A stretch of 5,271 nucleotides of DNA from an uncultured Nitrospinaceae bacterium (GCA_938073925.1 CALJGH010000187.1:1-5271); one strand, 5' to 3'; shown: positions 1-5,271, counted from the stretch's first letter. Notes: generated from the sequence alone by a model not told the origin. A program made the numbers and translations.

Positions 1-649
1 TTTTTGTTACAGCTCTTCCTGAAATAGTGATTCCCAACAAAAACATAGCCAAAGATAATTCAAAAAATATAAATGTGGGCAAAGTCCAGGTTCCCAAGGT
101 CCAAATCAATAACCAACCCAATAAATTAATTAAAATATTTACTTGTCCGCTGTCGTATTGAGTAGGCTTTGGATCTTCTTGCAATCGACCTAGTAGTTTT
201 ACAAAACAGATTTGCCCCAGCATCATAATTACAAGGTAGCCTCGAGCATTTGTAGAGAAAAAAATATGCCATTCACTTAAAACCATAAAAAAAGCTGTCA
301 TCCAACCTATCAATGTATTTTTCCCAGTTAACTTTCCTGCTTTGTAGCCCAGATAAATACTTAAAATTCCACAAATTAATATTGGGAGACGGAGGAGCCA
401 TTCATGCAATCCAAATGACTTTAGTAAAAAACTCAGAATTATTGTTAATAAAATATGATTGTTGGGGTACTGATAATTTTGGAATATTTTTTCGTAAGGC
501 ATCTGGCCCCATAAGGATACCATCGCGAGTTCATCACTTACCAATACCGCATCAAATCCAGGCAATCTAAAAAAAAGAGCCAGACTCAGTATGAAATATA
601 ATTTAGGTTTCAGAATAAGGTGAAACCTTTTAAGTTTGGAATTATTCAT
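1..649 (-). CDS. GT-C fold membrane glycosyltransferase, N-terminal part (runs off left edge)
   Basis: The 216 visible codons encode the N-terminal part of a multi-pass membrane protein resembling the PMT/ArnT (GT39/GT83, PMT_2) superfamily. These enzymes transfer a sugar from a polyprenyl-phosphate donor on the outer face of the inner membrane. After a basic cytoplasmic start (residues 1-16, MNNSKLKRFH...) comes a first membrane helix (about 17-30). Then comes an outer loop with the acidic pair D39-E40 in VSDELAMV, the usual position of the GT-C catalytic or metal-binding acidic motif. YPNNHILL (61-68), a LRLP motif (86-89) and STNARGYLV (132-140) match the spaced N-H, lRlP and 'aRgY' signatures of these families. 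Further helices lie near 63-79, 88-102, 113-131, 172-187 and 190-208. The ATG at 649-647 shares one base with the protease stop (TGATG), with AAGG just upstream, so translational coupling is likely. Acceptor and sugar cannot be told. The family is fairly sure; the specificity is unknown. Confidence 0.85.
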   Translation of the reverse strand, partial: MNNSKLKRFHLILKPKLYFILSLALFFRLPGFDAVLVSDELAMVSLWGQMPYEKIFQNYQYPNNHILLTIILSFLLKSFGLHEWLLRLPILICGILSIYLGYKAGKLTGKNTLIGWMTAFFMVLSEWHIFFSTNARGYLVIMMLGQICFVKLLGRLQEDPKPTQYDSGQVNILINLLGWLLIWTLGTWTLPTFIFFELSLAMFLLGITISGRAVTK

Positions 650-651
650 CA
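647..651 (-). promoter_or_regulatory. TGATG stop-start overlap coupling the protease and glycosyltransferase genes
   Basis: On the minus strand the TGA stop of the M48 protease (651-649) and the ATG of the glycosyltransferase (649-647) share one base. AAGG lies about four bases before the ATG. This arrangement usually means translation of the downstream gene is coupled to termination or reinitiation at the upstream one, so the two proteins are probably made together. Confidence 0.7.
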
Positions 652-1791
652 ACCTTGTGGTTTTATTTCATTCCAGTTGGAATTGGGATAAAGAGGGATC
701 CAGAGTTTTTCTGAATTATTCTTTATTTTGTTTTCAAGTTCTTTAATCTGAATTTTAGCAGACCGATTAGTAGACAGATAAGAAAAAAATTCCTTGGCAT
801 TTTTAGATATGGATGAATTCTTTTTATTCTCCTCTAATTTCAACTCCTCTTTTAGCAACTTTTTAAAAATACTCAACATTCCCTTAGGGTTTATTTTCGC
901 CTCTAACATTAGCTCTATCCCTTTTATATCGGCTTCTGTTTCCATTTTACGGCTAAACCCCAAGGTGTTGAGTTGCCCGGCAATGCCAACCACGCCTTCC
1001 ATAACAGTATTAGCATCTCCTCGAACCAGAGCTAGCAACATCCCTGATGCCAAGTTTCGTAATATACCTCGGGTAGAGTGCTTCAGAAATATATGTTGCA
1101 CTTCATGAGCCAATAAACCTGCGATTTCTTCAGGCGAGTCAGCTATTTTGAGTAATCCTTCAAAGATGATAATATTTCCACCCGGCAAAGCTAATGCATT
1201 AATTTGTTCCGTCGGTAAAATAAAAACTTTCAGGTTGTAGGGAGTCTCTTCCACCTTAGATTGCTTTAAAAGACGGAGTGTATCCGTGAGCAAGGCCATT
1301 ACTCTTGGGTCAGGATTTTTTTCTACCGGGAAGGTAGACAAAACCACGTCTCCGATTGTCTCCTCCCACTCTAATGGAATTTTATCTGCGAGCTGGTCCA
1401 CAAAATAATAGGGTACAATTTTAAATACTGCATAAAAAAATAAAAGGAGGATTAAGGCTCCCGCTGAAATTATTTTCCAATTGAAAGAATTTTTTATTGT
1501 TGTGCGAGAAAAATCATTCGGGGCTATTCTTTGGCAGTTTTCATAAAAATCAGGATTTTCCACAACCAGAGTTTCCAGCCTCTCACCTTCTGGGGTATTG
1601 AGTTGGTGTTCAATATGGAAAGGAGTTGTTTCTGCAGCCCATCGAATTTCTGAATAAGGCCAACTCTCCGCAGAACGGCCGGAAAATTTAAGAGTGATAT
1701 GAAACGGCGTTAATTCTATGCGAACGGGTTGCTTTTTTGCACGTTTTCCATCGAACAGGTAACCGCTAAACTGCAATTTTGGGGTAACCAT
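649..1791 (-). CDS. Membrane-anchored M48 family zinc metallopeptidase with N-terminal DUF7092-like domain
   Basis: The product is a 380-residue M48-type endopeptidase. Residues 1 to about 100 form a beta-rich domain (LQFSGYLFDG, ELTPFHITLKFSG) of the type found in front of some M48 proteases (I believe DUF7092). A basic stretch (RTTIKNSFNWK) precedes one membrane helix at about 107-131, and the acidic sequence after it predicts a periplasmic catalytic domain. NALALPGGN (198-206) leads to the zinc motif HEVQH (229-233; ligands H229 and H233, catalytic E230). The third ligand is probably E284 in ETEAD (ExxxD). The usual C-terminal 'sTHP' motif reads STNR (340-343), so His and Pro are lost. The start is taken as ATG 1791, which has AGGAG five bases upstream; an in-frame TTG at 1806 has no Shine-Dalgarno site. 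The gene sits 100 bases after the DUF898 gene, a pairing I recall from proteobacterial genomes, and overlaps the glycosyltransferase by one base. The likely role is envelope protein quality control; the substrate is unknown. Confidence 0.92.
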   Translation of the reverse strand: MVTPKLQFSGYLFDGKRAKKQPVRIELTPFHITLKFSGRSAESWPYSEIRWAAETTPFHIEHQLNTPEGERLETLVVENPDFYENCQRIAPNDFSRTTIKNSFNWKIISAGALILLLFFYAVFKIVPYYFVDQLADKIPLEWEETIGDVVLSTFPVEKNPDPRVMALLTDTLRLLKQSKVEETPYNLKVFILPTEQINALALPGGNIIIFEGLLKIADSPEEIAGLLAHEVQHIFLKHSTRGILRNLASGMLLALVRGDANTVMEGVVGIAGQLNTLGFSRKMETEADIKGIELMLEAKINPKGMLSIFKKLLKEELKLEENKKNSSISKNAKEFFSYLSTNRSAKIQIKELENKIKNNSEKLWIPLYPNSNWNEIKPQG

Positions 1792-1796
1792 TCCCG

Positions 1797-1801
1797 CTCC
1801 T
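1797..1801 (-). promoter_or_regulatory. Shine-Dalgarno site deciding the M48 start
   Basis: AGGAG on the minus strand lies five bases before the ATG at 1791-1789. It overlaps the first codons of the alternative frame that begins at TTG 1806. This favours the ATG and shortens the protein by five residues relative to the longest open frame. Confidence 0.75.
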
Positions 1802-1817
1802 GACAAGAGCTTTGAGT

Positions 1818-1854
1818 AAGCTGTTATCCTTCTATTCTTTCAGCTTCGAAGGAT
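1818..1854 (-). repeat. Two interleaved inverted repeats between the DUF898 and M48 genes
   Basis: AAGCTG (1818-1823) can pair with CAGCTT (1841-1846), and ATCCTTC (1826-1832) can pair with GAAGGAT (1848-1854). The arms alternate, so the RNA can form either hairpin, or a pseudoknot-like fold, but not two nested stems. No U-tract follows on the minus strand, so it is not a typical terminator. It sits in the 100-base gap upstream of the protease ribosome binding site. The pairing is seen in the sequence; any function (mRNA processing, translation control) is speculation. Confidence 0.4.
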
Positions 1855-1891
1855 GAGGTTCGGATGTTTTTAGAAATCTATAAAGGAGAGT

Positions 1892-3130
1892 TTAACCGAT
1901 GTCTATGGGGACATCCATAATATCCGTACTCTCTTCGCCAAAGGCTCCACTGTCTTGCATCTCCTGAACGACTCTATTTAGTTCAATATTTCCGGAAAAA
2001 GTCAAATGATCAGCCATAAATTTGCGATTGCGAACCACAACCCAGGAATTACCCAGGCCGAGAGTAAAAATAATTATCAAAAAATTAACCACTTTTAAAT
2101 TGAAATAATCTCGTCCCTTAATAGGAAAATGGAAAGTACCACCCCCAATATGGGTATGGGACCATATGTAGCGACTTAAATCGGCACTGAACCAGAAAAG
2201 ATAAAATCCTAACGTTAAAGGAGTAAGGAATAGGGCAACAATAAATCTTTTCAGAAAGTCTTTTCCTTTTCCAGAAAACCGCATCTGCACATCGCCGAAC
2301 CAGGAATTTTGCCGCCAGAATTTTTCTGTTTCCATTTTGAAGTAAGGCCAGTAAAGACCCAAGGTAAGAGGAACAGCAAGATAACCTTTAAAATAAACTG
2401 TCAAAGCTTGTCGTCCCTGACCGCGGAAGGAAAATCGTATTCCCCTCCACGCTGTTCTGGAAAGACGATATCTCCATACTCCCACCATAAGAAATGGAAG
2501 CCAAAACATAAAGATCGCTGTAAATAAATTTCCAACCAGCTCGCTTTCTTCCGGACCAAACTCAAGAAAGGTATAGACACTCACCGCAGCGAAAAGAAGA
2601 AAAAACATTCCAAAACGAATAGCACCTCTCAACAGCTCCTTTGCTGTTCCGTGATAAGAAAAGCGGTCACCGGCAAAAAGCGTTTGTCCCCAAAGATATT
2701 GTCGCACTCGGGTCTTTGCCCAGAACCGATAAAACCCGAGAGTAAAAATGGTTTTAATAAGGTTGGTGAAAGTGATGCCGAGCAAAGTGCTGCCATCGCC
2801 TTGGAATCCCATGCGATAAGAGGATTCAGTTTCTGAGGGTATAGCGGGTACTGCAGGTTCAGTCTCATCGGCGGCTACCGGTAAAGGTTCTACTTCGCCT
2901 TCTACCGGGGTGATGTCTACAGAGAATCCAAGCTCTTGTAAAAATTTTGCAGCTTGGGTTGCCTGTTGGTCGGAAATAGTGTTTTCGAATCGCCAGGGAA
3001 GCCCTTCGCAAAGACCTTCCACTGTAGCCAGGCCTTTTTCCTTATTCAGCCGGAATATTCTAGATAGTTTCTCGGCAGCTTCTGTCTTACTTTCCCCGGA
3101 CCAAGTGCTTAAAGTAATCTGGCAACTCAT
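1892..3130 (-). CDS. DUF898/YjgN-family multi-pass inner membrane protein with extra N-terminal domain
   Basis: The product is a 412-residue membrane protein of unknown function. Residues 1-75 form a soluble alpha/beta domain (EAAEKLSRIF, GLPWRFENTISDQQA, FLQELGFSVDI). Its pattern recalls the C-terminal domain of ribosomal L7/L12, but that likeness is only inferred. A Pro/Glu-rich linker (about 76-104) follows. The DUF898 core starts at MGFQGDG (107) with the family signature TLGFYRFWAKTRVRQYLW (130-147) and GDRFSYHGTAKELLRG. Hydrophobic segments lie near 167-190, 199-217, 247-264, 294-314 and 345-365. A unit of about 40 residues, 'TLGfY...W...f.f.Gkgkd.l', recurs around 129-170, 255-297 and 304-348, with degenerate copies near 211-249 and 355-388. 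The C-terminal tail is acidic (EESTDIMDVPID). The ATG is preceded by AAGGAGG at a long spacing of 11 bases. The gene lies 85 bases after the hydrolase gene and 100 before the M48 protease. The biochemical role is unknown, as for E. coli YjgN. Confidence 0.9.
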   Translation of the reverse strand: MSCQITLSTWSGESKTEAAEKLSRIFRLNKEKGLATVEGLCEGLPWRFENTISDQQATQAAKFLQELGFSVDITPVEGEVEPLPVAADETEPAVPAIPSETESSYRMGFQGDGSTLLGITFTNLIKTIFTLGFYRFWAKTRVRQYLWGQTLFAGDRFSYHGTAKELLRGAIRFGMFFLLFAAVSVYTFLEFGPEESELVGNLFTAIFMFWLPFLMVGVWRYRLSRTAWRGIRFSFRGQGRQALTVYFKGYLAVPLTLGLYWPYFKMETEKFWRQNSWFGDVQMRFSGKGKDFLKRFIVALFLTPLTLGFYLFWFSADLSRYIWSHTHIGGGTFHFPIKGRDYFNLKVVNFLIIIFTLGLGNSWVVVRNRKFMADHLTFSGNIELNRVVQEMQDSGAFGEESTDIMDVPIDIG

Positions 3131-3141
3131 CTTCGGGCCAT

Positions 3142-3148
3142 CCTCCTT
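3142..3148 (-). promoter_or_regulatory. Shine-Dalgarno site of the DUF898 gene
   Basis: AAGGAGG on the minus strand is a near-perfect match to the anti-Shine-Dalgarno sequence. It stands 11 bases before the ATG at 3130-3128, longer than the usual 5-9. No other in-frame start fits better: the next Met is residue 107, inside the DUF898 core. Confidence 0.7.
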
Positions 3149-3156
3149 AACCGCCC

Positions 3157-3214
3157 TAACATTATTTTGATACTTAAAACTTGTGGGTAACGCGAAACTT
3201 TATCAGAAATGTTA
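3157..3214 (-). repeat. Imperfect inverted repeat in the gap between the hydrolase and DUF898 genes
   Basis: TAACATT (3157-3163) is complementary to AATGTTA (3208-3214). Inside it TGATA (3168-3172) is complementary to TATCA (3201-3205), leaving an internal bulge and a 28-base loop. The structure is AT-rich and the minus strand after it has no U-run, so an intrinsic terminator is unlikely. It could be an mRNA processing or stability element between two operon genes, or a protein-binding dyad. It fills most of the 85-base gap. Confidence 0.35.
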
Positions 3215-3215
3215 T

Positions 3216-4100
3216 TTATTTGAAATCGTATGCCACATTCTGTTCTGCCCAACCCAGAAAACCATCTTTAGCAGGTTCACCCGTAAAATCGGTTGCCCCC
3301 TTTGCCCAGGTTTCCGGTTTATCCCAGTTATCCCCATAATGGTACAAATACATTTTTGCTTTAACATCATCCGGCAAAGTATTTAGCTCTTGATAGGAAG
3401 CGTGCACTCCGCCAAAAAACAATTGCGTATCATGAAACAAGACTTCAGCCATTTTACTGAATCGAATCGGGTAATCCGCATCGAACATAGTGTCTCCCGA
3501 AATCCAAGCACGTCGATTTATGAAAACACCTGAACACCATTGCGATTCATCAACGCTGATAGCCGTGTCTGGAAAATGCCGAGTCCTCATTATAACCAGC
3601 TCAATGGGCCCATGTTTATAAGACCAGAATTTTCGGCCATCGATCTCTATATTTTGTGGACGTAAAATATTGAAAAAATCATTCAATTGAAGGGGACGGC
3701 CCTGATTAGCCTCACAGGATTCGCAACCTCCCGCCAAACTTTTACTCCAGAGCAGATCCTGGTAATCACGCAGAATAATCATATCGGGTTTTTCCGCGTT
3801 GGGAGTATAGCGATTCATCAACGCGACTTCTTCCATCCCGCCAATATGGTCTGCATGGCTATGTGTAGGGTGGTAACAGCGTACTTTCAAAACACTCAGT
3901 CCCACATCATTTAACGCCAAAGGGCCTTGCGTGCCACAATCAATCAAAACATGGTGGTCACCCTGAATGATAAGCATATTGGACTGTCGCCGACGCTTTG
4001 CAAAAGCAGAACCCGTACCTATAAACACAATGCGAAGATGGCCATCAGTGGTCAGGGGTAGAGACGAGCCATTTTTACAAATCTCGTTCACCTCATACAT
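3216..4100 (-). CDS. Metallo-beta-lactamase-fold hydrolase (RNase Z/ElaC-like)
   Basis: The product is a 294-residue soluble protein with no signal peptide or membrane segment. It opens with the beta strand and loop RIVFIGTGSAFAKRRRQSN (23-41), as in RNase Z-like proteins. The two-metal motif is THSHADHIGG (79-88; H80, H82, D84, H85). Further likely ligands are H175 in RTRHFPDT, D203 in ISGDTMFD, and H254 in LYHYGDN. HASYQEL (233-239) corresponds to the region after the 'GDT' strand where RNase Z-type enzymes carry a catalytic His. A CESC pair (C126, C129) sits in a loop between the metal motifs. The residues needed for a dinuclear zinc hydrolase therefore look intact. The substrate is unknown: RNA 3' processing, a phosphodiester or an ester are all possible. 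The start has AAGGAG seven bases upstream. It is the first gene of the likely minus-strand operon, 85 bases before the DUF898 gene. Confidence 0.85.
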   Translation of the reverse strand: MYEVNEICKNGSSLPLTTDGHLRIVFIGTGSAFAKRRRQSNMLIIQGDHHVLIDCGTQGPLALNDVGLSVLKVRCYHPTHSHADHIGGMEEVALMNRYTPNAEKPDMIILRDYQDLLWSKSLAGGCESCEANQGRPLQLNDFFNILRPQNIEIDGRKFWSYKHGPIELVIMRTRHFPDTAISVDESQWCSGVFINRRAWISGDTMFDADYPIRFSKMAEVLFHDTQLFFGGVHASYQELNTLPDDVKAKMYLYHYGDNWDKPETWAKGATDFTGEPAKDGFLGWAEQNVAYDFK

Positions 4101-4107
4101 TTATAAT

Positions 4108-4113
4108 CTCCTT
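4108..4113 (-). promoter_or_regulatory. Shine-Dalgarno site of the hydrolase gene
   Basis: AAGGAG on the minus strand lies seven bases before the ATG at 4100-4098. This is optimal spacing and supports that start. Confidence 0.8.
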
Positions 4114-4172
4114 AATTTCTCCTCGAAACTAATGGATAAAAAACTCTCAAAATATTCCATTCACTCAGCGAA

Positions 4173-4201
4173 ATTAAATTCTTTGGAATACCGTATCACA
4201 A
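4173..4201 (-). promoter_or_regulatory. Candidate sigma70 promoter of the hydrolase-DUF898-M48-glycosyltransferase operon
   Basis: On the minus strand a -35 box TTGTGA (4201-4196, four of six matches) is followed after 17 bases by a -10 box TTTAAT (4178-4173, five of six). Transcription would begin near 4166 and leave a leader of about 65 bases before the hydrolase ATG. In AT-rich DNA such matches arise by chance, so this is only a candidate. Confidence 0.4.
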
Positions 4202-4225
4202 AAGTAACAACTCGTCCATAATAGT

Positions 4226-4311
4226 CTGATTTTTTGGGCAAAACCCAGTTTTAAGACAACAAAATATCTCTTATCCAATAAAAAATTTGGCCCGCTCTGT
4301 CCTGATTTTTT
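4226..4311. repeat. Direct repeat of CTGATTTTTT, 76 bases apart
   Basis: CTGATTTTTT occurs at 4226-4235 and 4302-4311. Each copy is followed by a G-rich then A-rich stretch (GGGCAAAA and AGGAAAA). The spacing is roughly seven helical turns. It may be a pair of binding sites for a regulator or curved A-tract DNA, or chance in AT-rich sequence. Confidence 0.25.
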
Positions 4312-4455
4312 AGGAAAATATTTTTTGAAAGCTTCCAGTTTATTCAATTAAAAATTTTATCTGTATTGATAAGCAGTTGGTTTATATTTTGCGCTCTCTA
4401 TTTAATTCATCAAAACAACTTCGCAATTGGACTGGGGAATTTAGAAAAATTAAGT

Positions 4456-4461
4456 TATAAT
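4456..4461 (+). promoter_or_regulatory. Candidate -10 box (TATAAT) of the ApgM-like gene
   Basis: A perfect TATAAT lies 42 bases upstream of the ATG at 4504 and would give a leader of about 35 bases. No good -35 box stands at 16-18 bases; the nearest resemblance, TTGGAC at 4427-4432, is 23 bases away. No extended TGN is present either. A promoter here would be weak or activator-dependent. Confidence 0.3.
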
Positions 4462-4503
4462 TCTTATTCTCCGGCTTACCGGACCAATAAACTCCCTAAT
4501 GAA

Positions 4504-5271
4504 ATGAAATATTTAGTCGTAATTGTGGCAGGCCTGACTGACAAGCCTTTCGCTGAAAAAGATAATAAAACTCCTTTACAACTTGCAGAGACGCCCAATC
4601 TGGATGCACTGGTACAAAAGGGCCAATGTGGGCCAGTGCAAACTCTGCCAGACAGCCTTCATCCCGGGAACGAAATTTCCTGCCTTGGGCTTTTTGGCTA
4701 TGATCCGGAAAAATATAAAATTGGTCACGCCGCTCTCGATGCAATCGGACTCGGTGTAAAACCTGAAGCAGATGAAACCGTTTTATGCTGCGATCTAATA
4801 ACCCTTCAAGCCACCCATGACGATATGGTAATGAAGGATTATACAGGCGGCAATTTATCTGCTGAAGACTCAGAGCATTTAATAAACGCTTTAAATGAGC
4901 AGGTGACGGATGCCGCGTTCCATCATGGAAAGGGATATCATAATCTCGTAGTAGTAAAAATACCACCAATACAGGAAAGGTTGACTCCACCCAACGAACT
5001 TATTGGCGAGGGAATAAGAAAGTTTATGCCCGAAGGAAAAGACGTGCGCGATCTTGTTTTCGTGATGAACCAAGCGCAAATAGTTTTGCACAATCTTCCT
5101 TATAATCAAAAACGCACTCAGGAACAAAAAGATCCTGTTAACAGCATCTGGCTCTGGGGGAACGGCGAACTTCCACCGCTACCCACATTCCATGAGCATT
5201 TCGGAAAATCGGCATCAGTCATCACCGCATCATCCATGGTTAAAGGCATTGCCAAGGCTTCAGGAGTAGAA
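4504..5271 (+). CDS. apgM: ApgM-family protein (cofactor-independent phosphoglycerate mutase-like), active site degenerate, C-terminus beyond window
   Basis: The 256 visible codons cover about two thirds of an archaeal-type ApgM protein, assuming a usual length near 400. ApgM is a two-metal enzyme of the alkaline phosphatase superfamily that interconverts 3- and 2-phosphoglycerate. Fold signatures are clear: KTPLQLAETPNLDAL (22-36), LFGYDPEKY (63-71), TPPNELIG (161-168), NSIWLWGNGELPPLPTF (213-229), VKGIAKASGVE (246-256). Key positions differ from the family pattern as I recall it. Family 'DG' reads A9-G10, so the metal Asp is lost. 'PGSD' reads PGNE (54-57), so the nucleophilic Ser is Asn56. 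'GRGP' reads GHAA (74-77), 'aGHiS' reads GGNLS, 'YRHL' reads YHNL, 'PPHD' reads PPNE and 'HPvN' reads LPYN. The ATG at 4504 matches the family start (MKYLVVI), but no Shine-Dalgarno site precedes it. The family is sure. Mutase activity is doubtful, so the symbol marks family, not function. The C-terminal metal ligands are outside the window. Confidence 0.85.
   Translation, partial: MKYLVVIVAGLTDKPFAEKDNKTPLQLAETPNLDALVQKGQCGPVQTLPDSLHPGNEISCLGLFGYDPEKYKIGHAALDAIGLGVKPEADETVLCCDLITLQATHDDMVMKDYTGGNLSAEDSEHLINALNEQVTDAAFHHGKGYHNLVVVKIPPIQERLTPPNELIGEGIRKFMPEGKDVRDLVFVMNQAQIVLHNLPYNQKRTQEQKDPVNSIWLWGNGELPPLPTFHEHFGKSASVITASSMVKGIAKASGVE

Larger units (their letters stand above)
4101..4503. other. 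Divergent AT-rich intergenic region
   Basis: These roughly 400 bases separate the minus-strand operon from the plus-strand ApgM-like gene. I find no convincing gene here. A 29-codon frame on the plus strand (4132-4221) lacks a ribosome binding site. The region holds candidate promoters in both directions, A/T tracts, a repeated CTGATTTTTT decamer, a short hairpin TGGG-caaaa-CCCA (4235-4247) and the palindrome AAAATATTTT (4315-4324). It most likely acts as a shared regulatory region. Confidence 0.6.

Noticed and set aside
313..570. An 85-codon plus-strand frame in the left part
   Set aside because: It lies antisense to the glycosyltransferase, whose DE, LRLP and ARGY motifs are convincing.
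794..1108. A 104-codon plus-strand frame
   Set aside because: It is antisense to the M48 catalytic domain, with no domain signature or ribosome binding site.
1792..1806. TTG start at 1806 extending the M48 protein by five residues (MSGAG)
   Set aside because: No ribosome binding site precedes it, while the ATG at 1791 has AGGAG at five bases.
3128..3141. Four-codon upstream frame (ATG GCC CGA AGA TGA) overlapping the DUF898 start
   Set aside because: Its ATG directly abuts the Shine-Dalgarno sequence with no spacer, so it is unlikely to be translated.
4132..4221. A 29-codon plus-strand frame in the divergent region
   Set aside because: It has no Shine-Dalgarno site, an unremarkable composition, and overlaps the candidate minus-strand promoter.
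4235..4247. Hairpin TGGG-caaaa-CCCA as an intrinsic terminator
   Set aside because: The stem is only four pairs and the T-run is on the wrong side for plus-strand transcription; on the minus strand it is followed by A, not U.
4366..4503. In-frame upstream extension of the ApgM-like gene from TTG 4366, giving a hydrophobic leader
   Set aside because: The family normally begins at the MKYLVVI strand, and the TTG has no ribosome binding site; the frame is open only because the DNA is AT-rich.
4496..4990. A 164-codon open frame on the minus strand opposite the ApgM-like gene
   Set aside because: The plus strand encodes clear ApgM family motifs over the same stretch; the antisense translation has no recognisable domain and is a shadow frame.

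Overview
The window reads as ordinary chromosomal DNA of a Gram-negative bacterium. It is moderately AT-rich, densely coding, and has good Shine-Dalgarno sites in front of three of its genes. The protein families (a DUF898/YjgN membrane protein, an M48 protease with an extra N-terminal domain, an archaeal-type ApgM-family protein) suggest a proteobacterial, deltaproteobacterial or Nitrospinota-like lineage. That placement is a weak inference. I see no tRNA, rRNA, CRISPR array or transposon.

Layout. Four genes lie on the minus strand and are transcribed right to left from about 4166. They are an RNase Z-like metallo-beta-lactamase-fold hydrolase (4100-3216), a DUF898/YjgN multi-pass membrane protein with an unusual soluble N-terminal domain (3130-1892), a membrane-anchored M48 zinc metallopeptidase (1791-649), and the first 216 residues of a GT-C type membrane glycosyltransferase. 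The last gene starts inside the protease stop codon (TGATG) and runs off the left edge, so no complete open reading frame marks it within 1-649. Gaps of 85 and 100 bases separate the first three genes. Both gaps hold inverted repeats but no convincing terminator, so one operon is plausible.

A roughly 400-base AT-rich divergent intergenic region (4101-4503) carries candidate promoters for both directions. To its right, on the plus strand, an ApgM-family protein (cofactor-independent phosphoglycerate mutase family) starts at 4504 and runs off the right edge. Its fold signatures are intact, but many residues that I recall as catalytic or substrate-binding in the family are replaced. The metal-binding Asp is Ala, the nucleophilic Ser is Asn, and several His and Arg are changed. 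This is the most interesting observation in the window: probably a pseudoenzyme or a neofunctionalised paralogue.

How the genes may work together: YjgN-like protein, M48 protease and glycosyltransferase are all membrane proteins and suggest a cell-envelope maintenance or modification module. The hydrolase at the head of the operon is predicted to be cytosolic. This functional link is inferred from gene order only.
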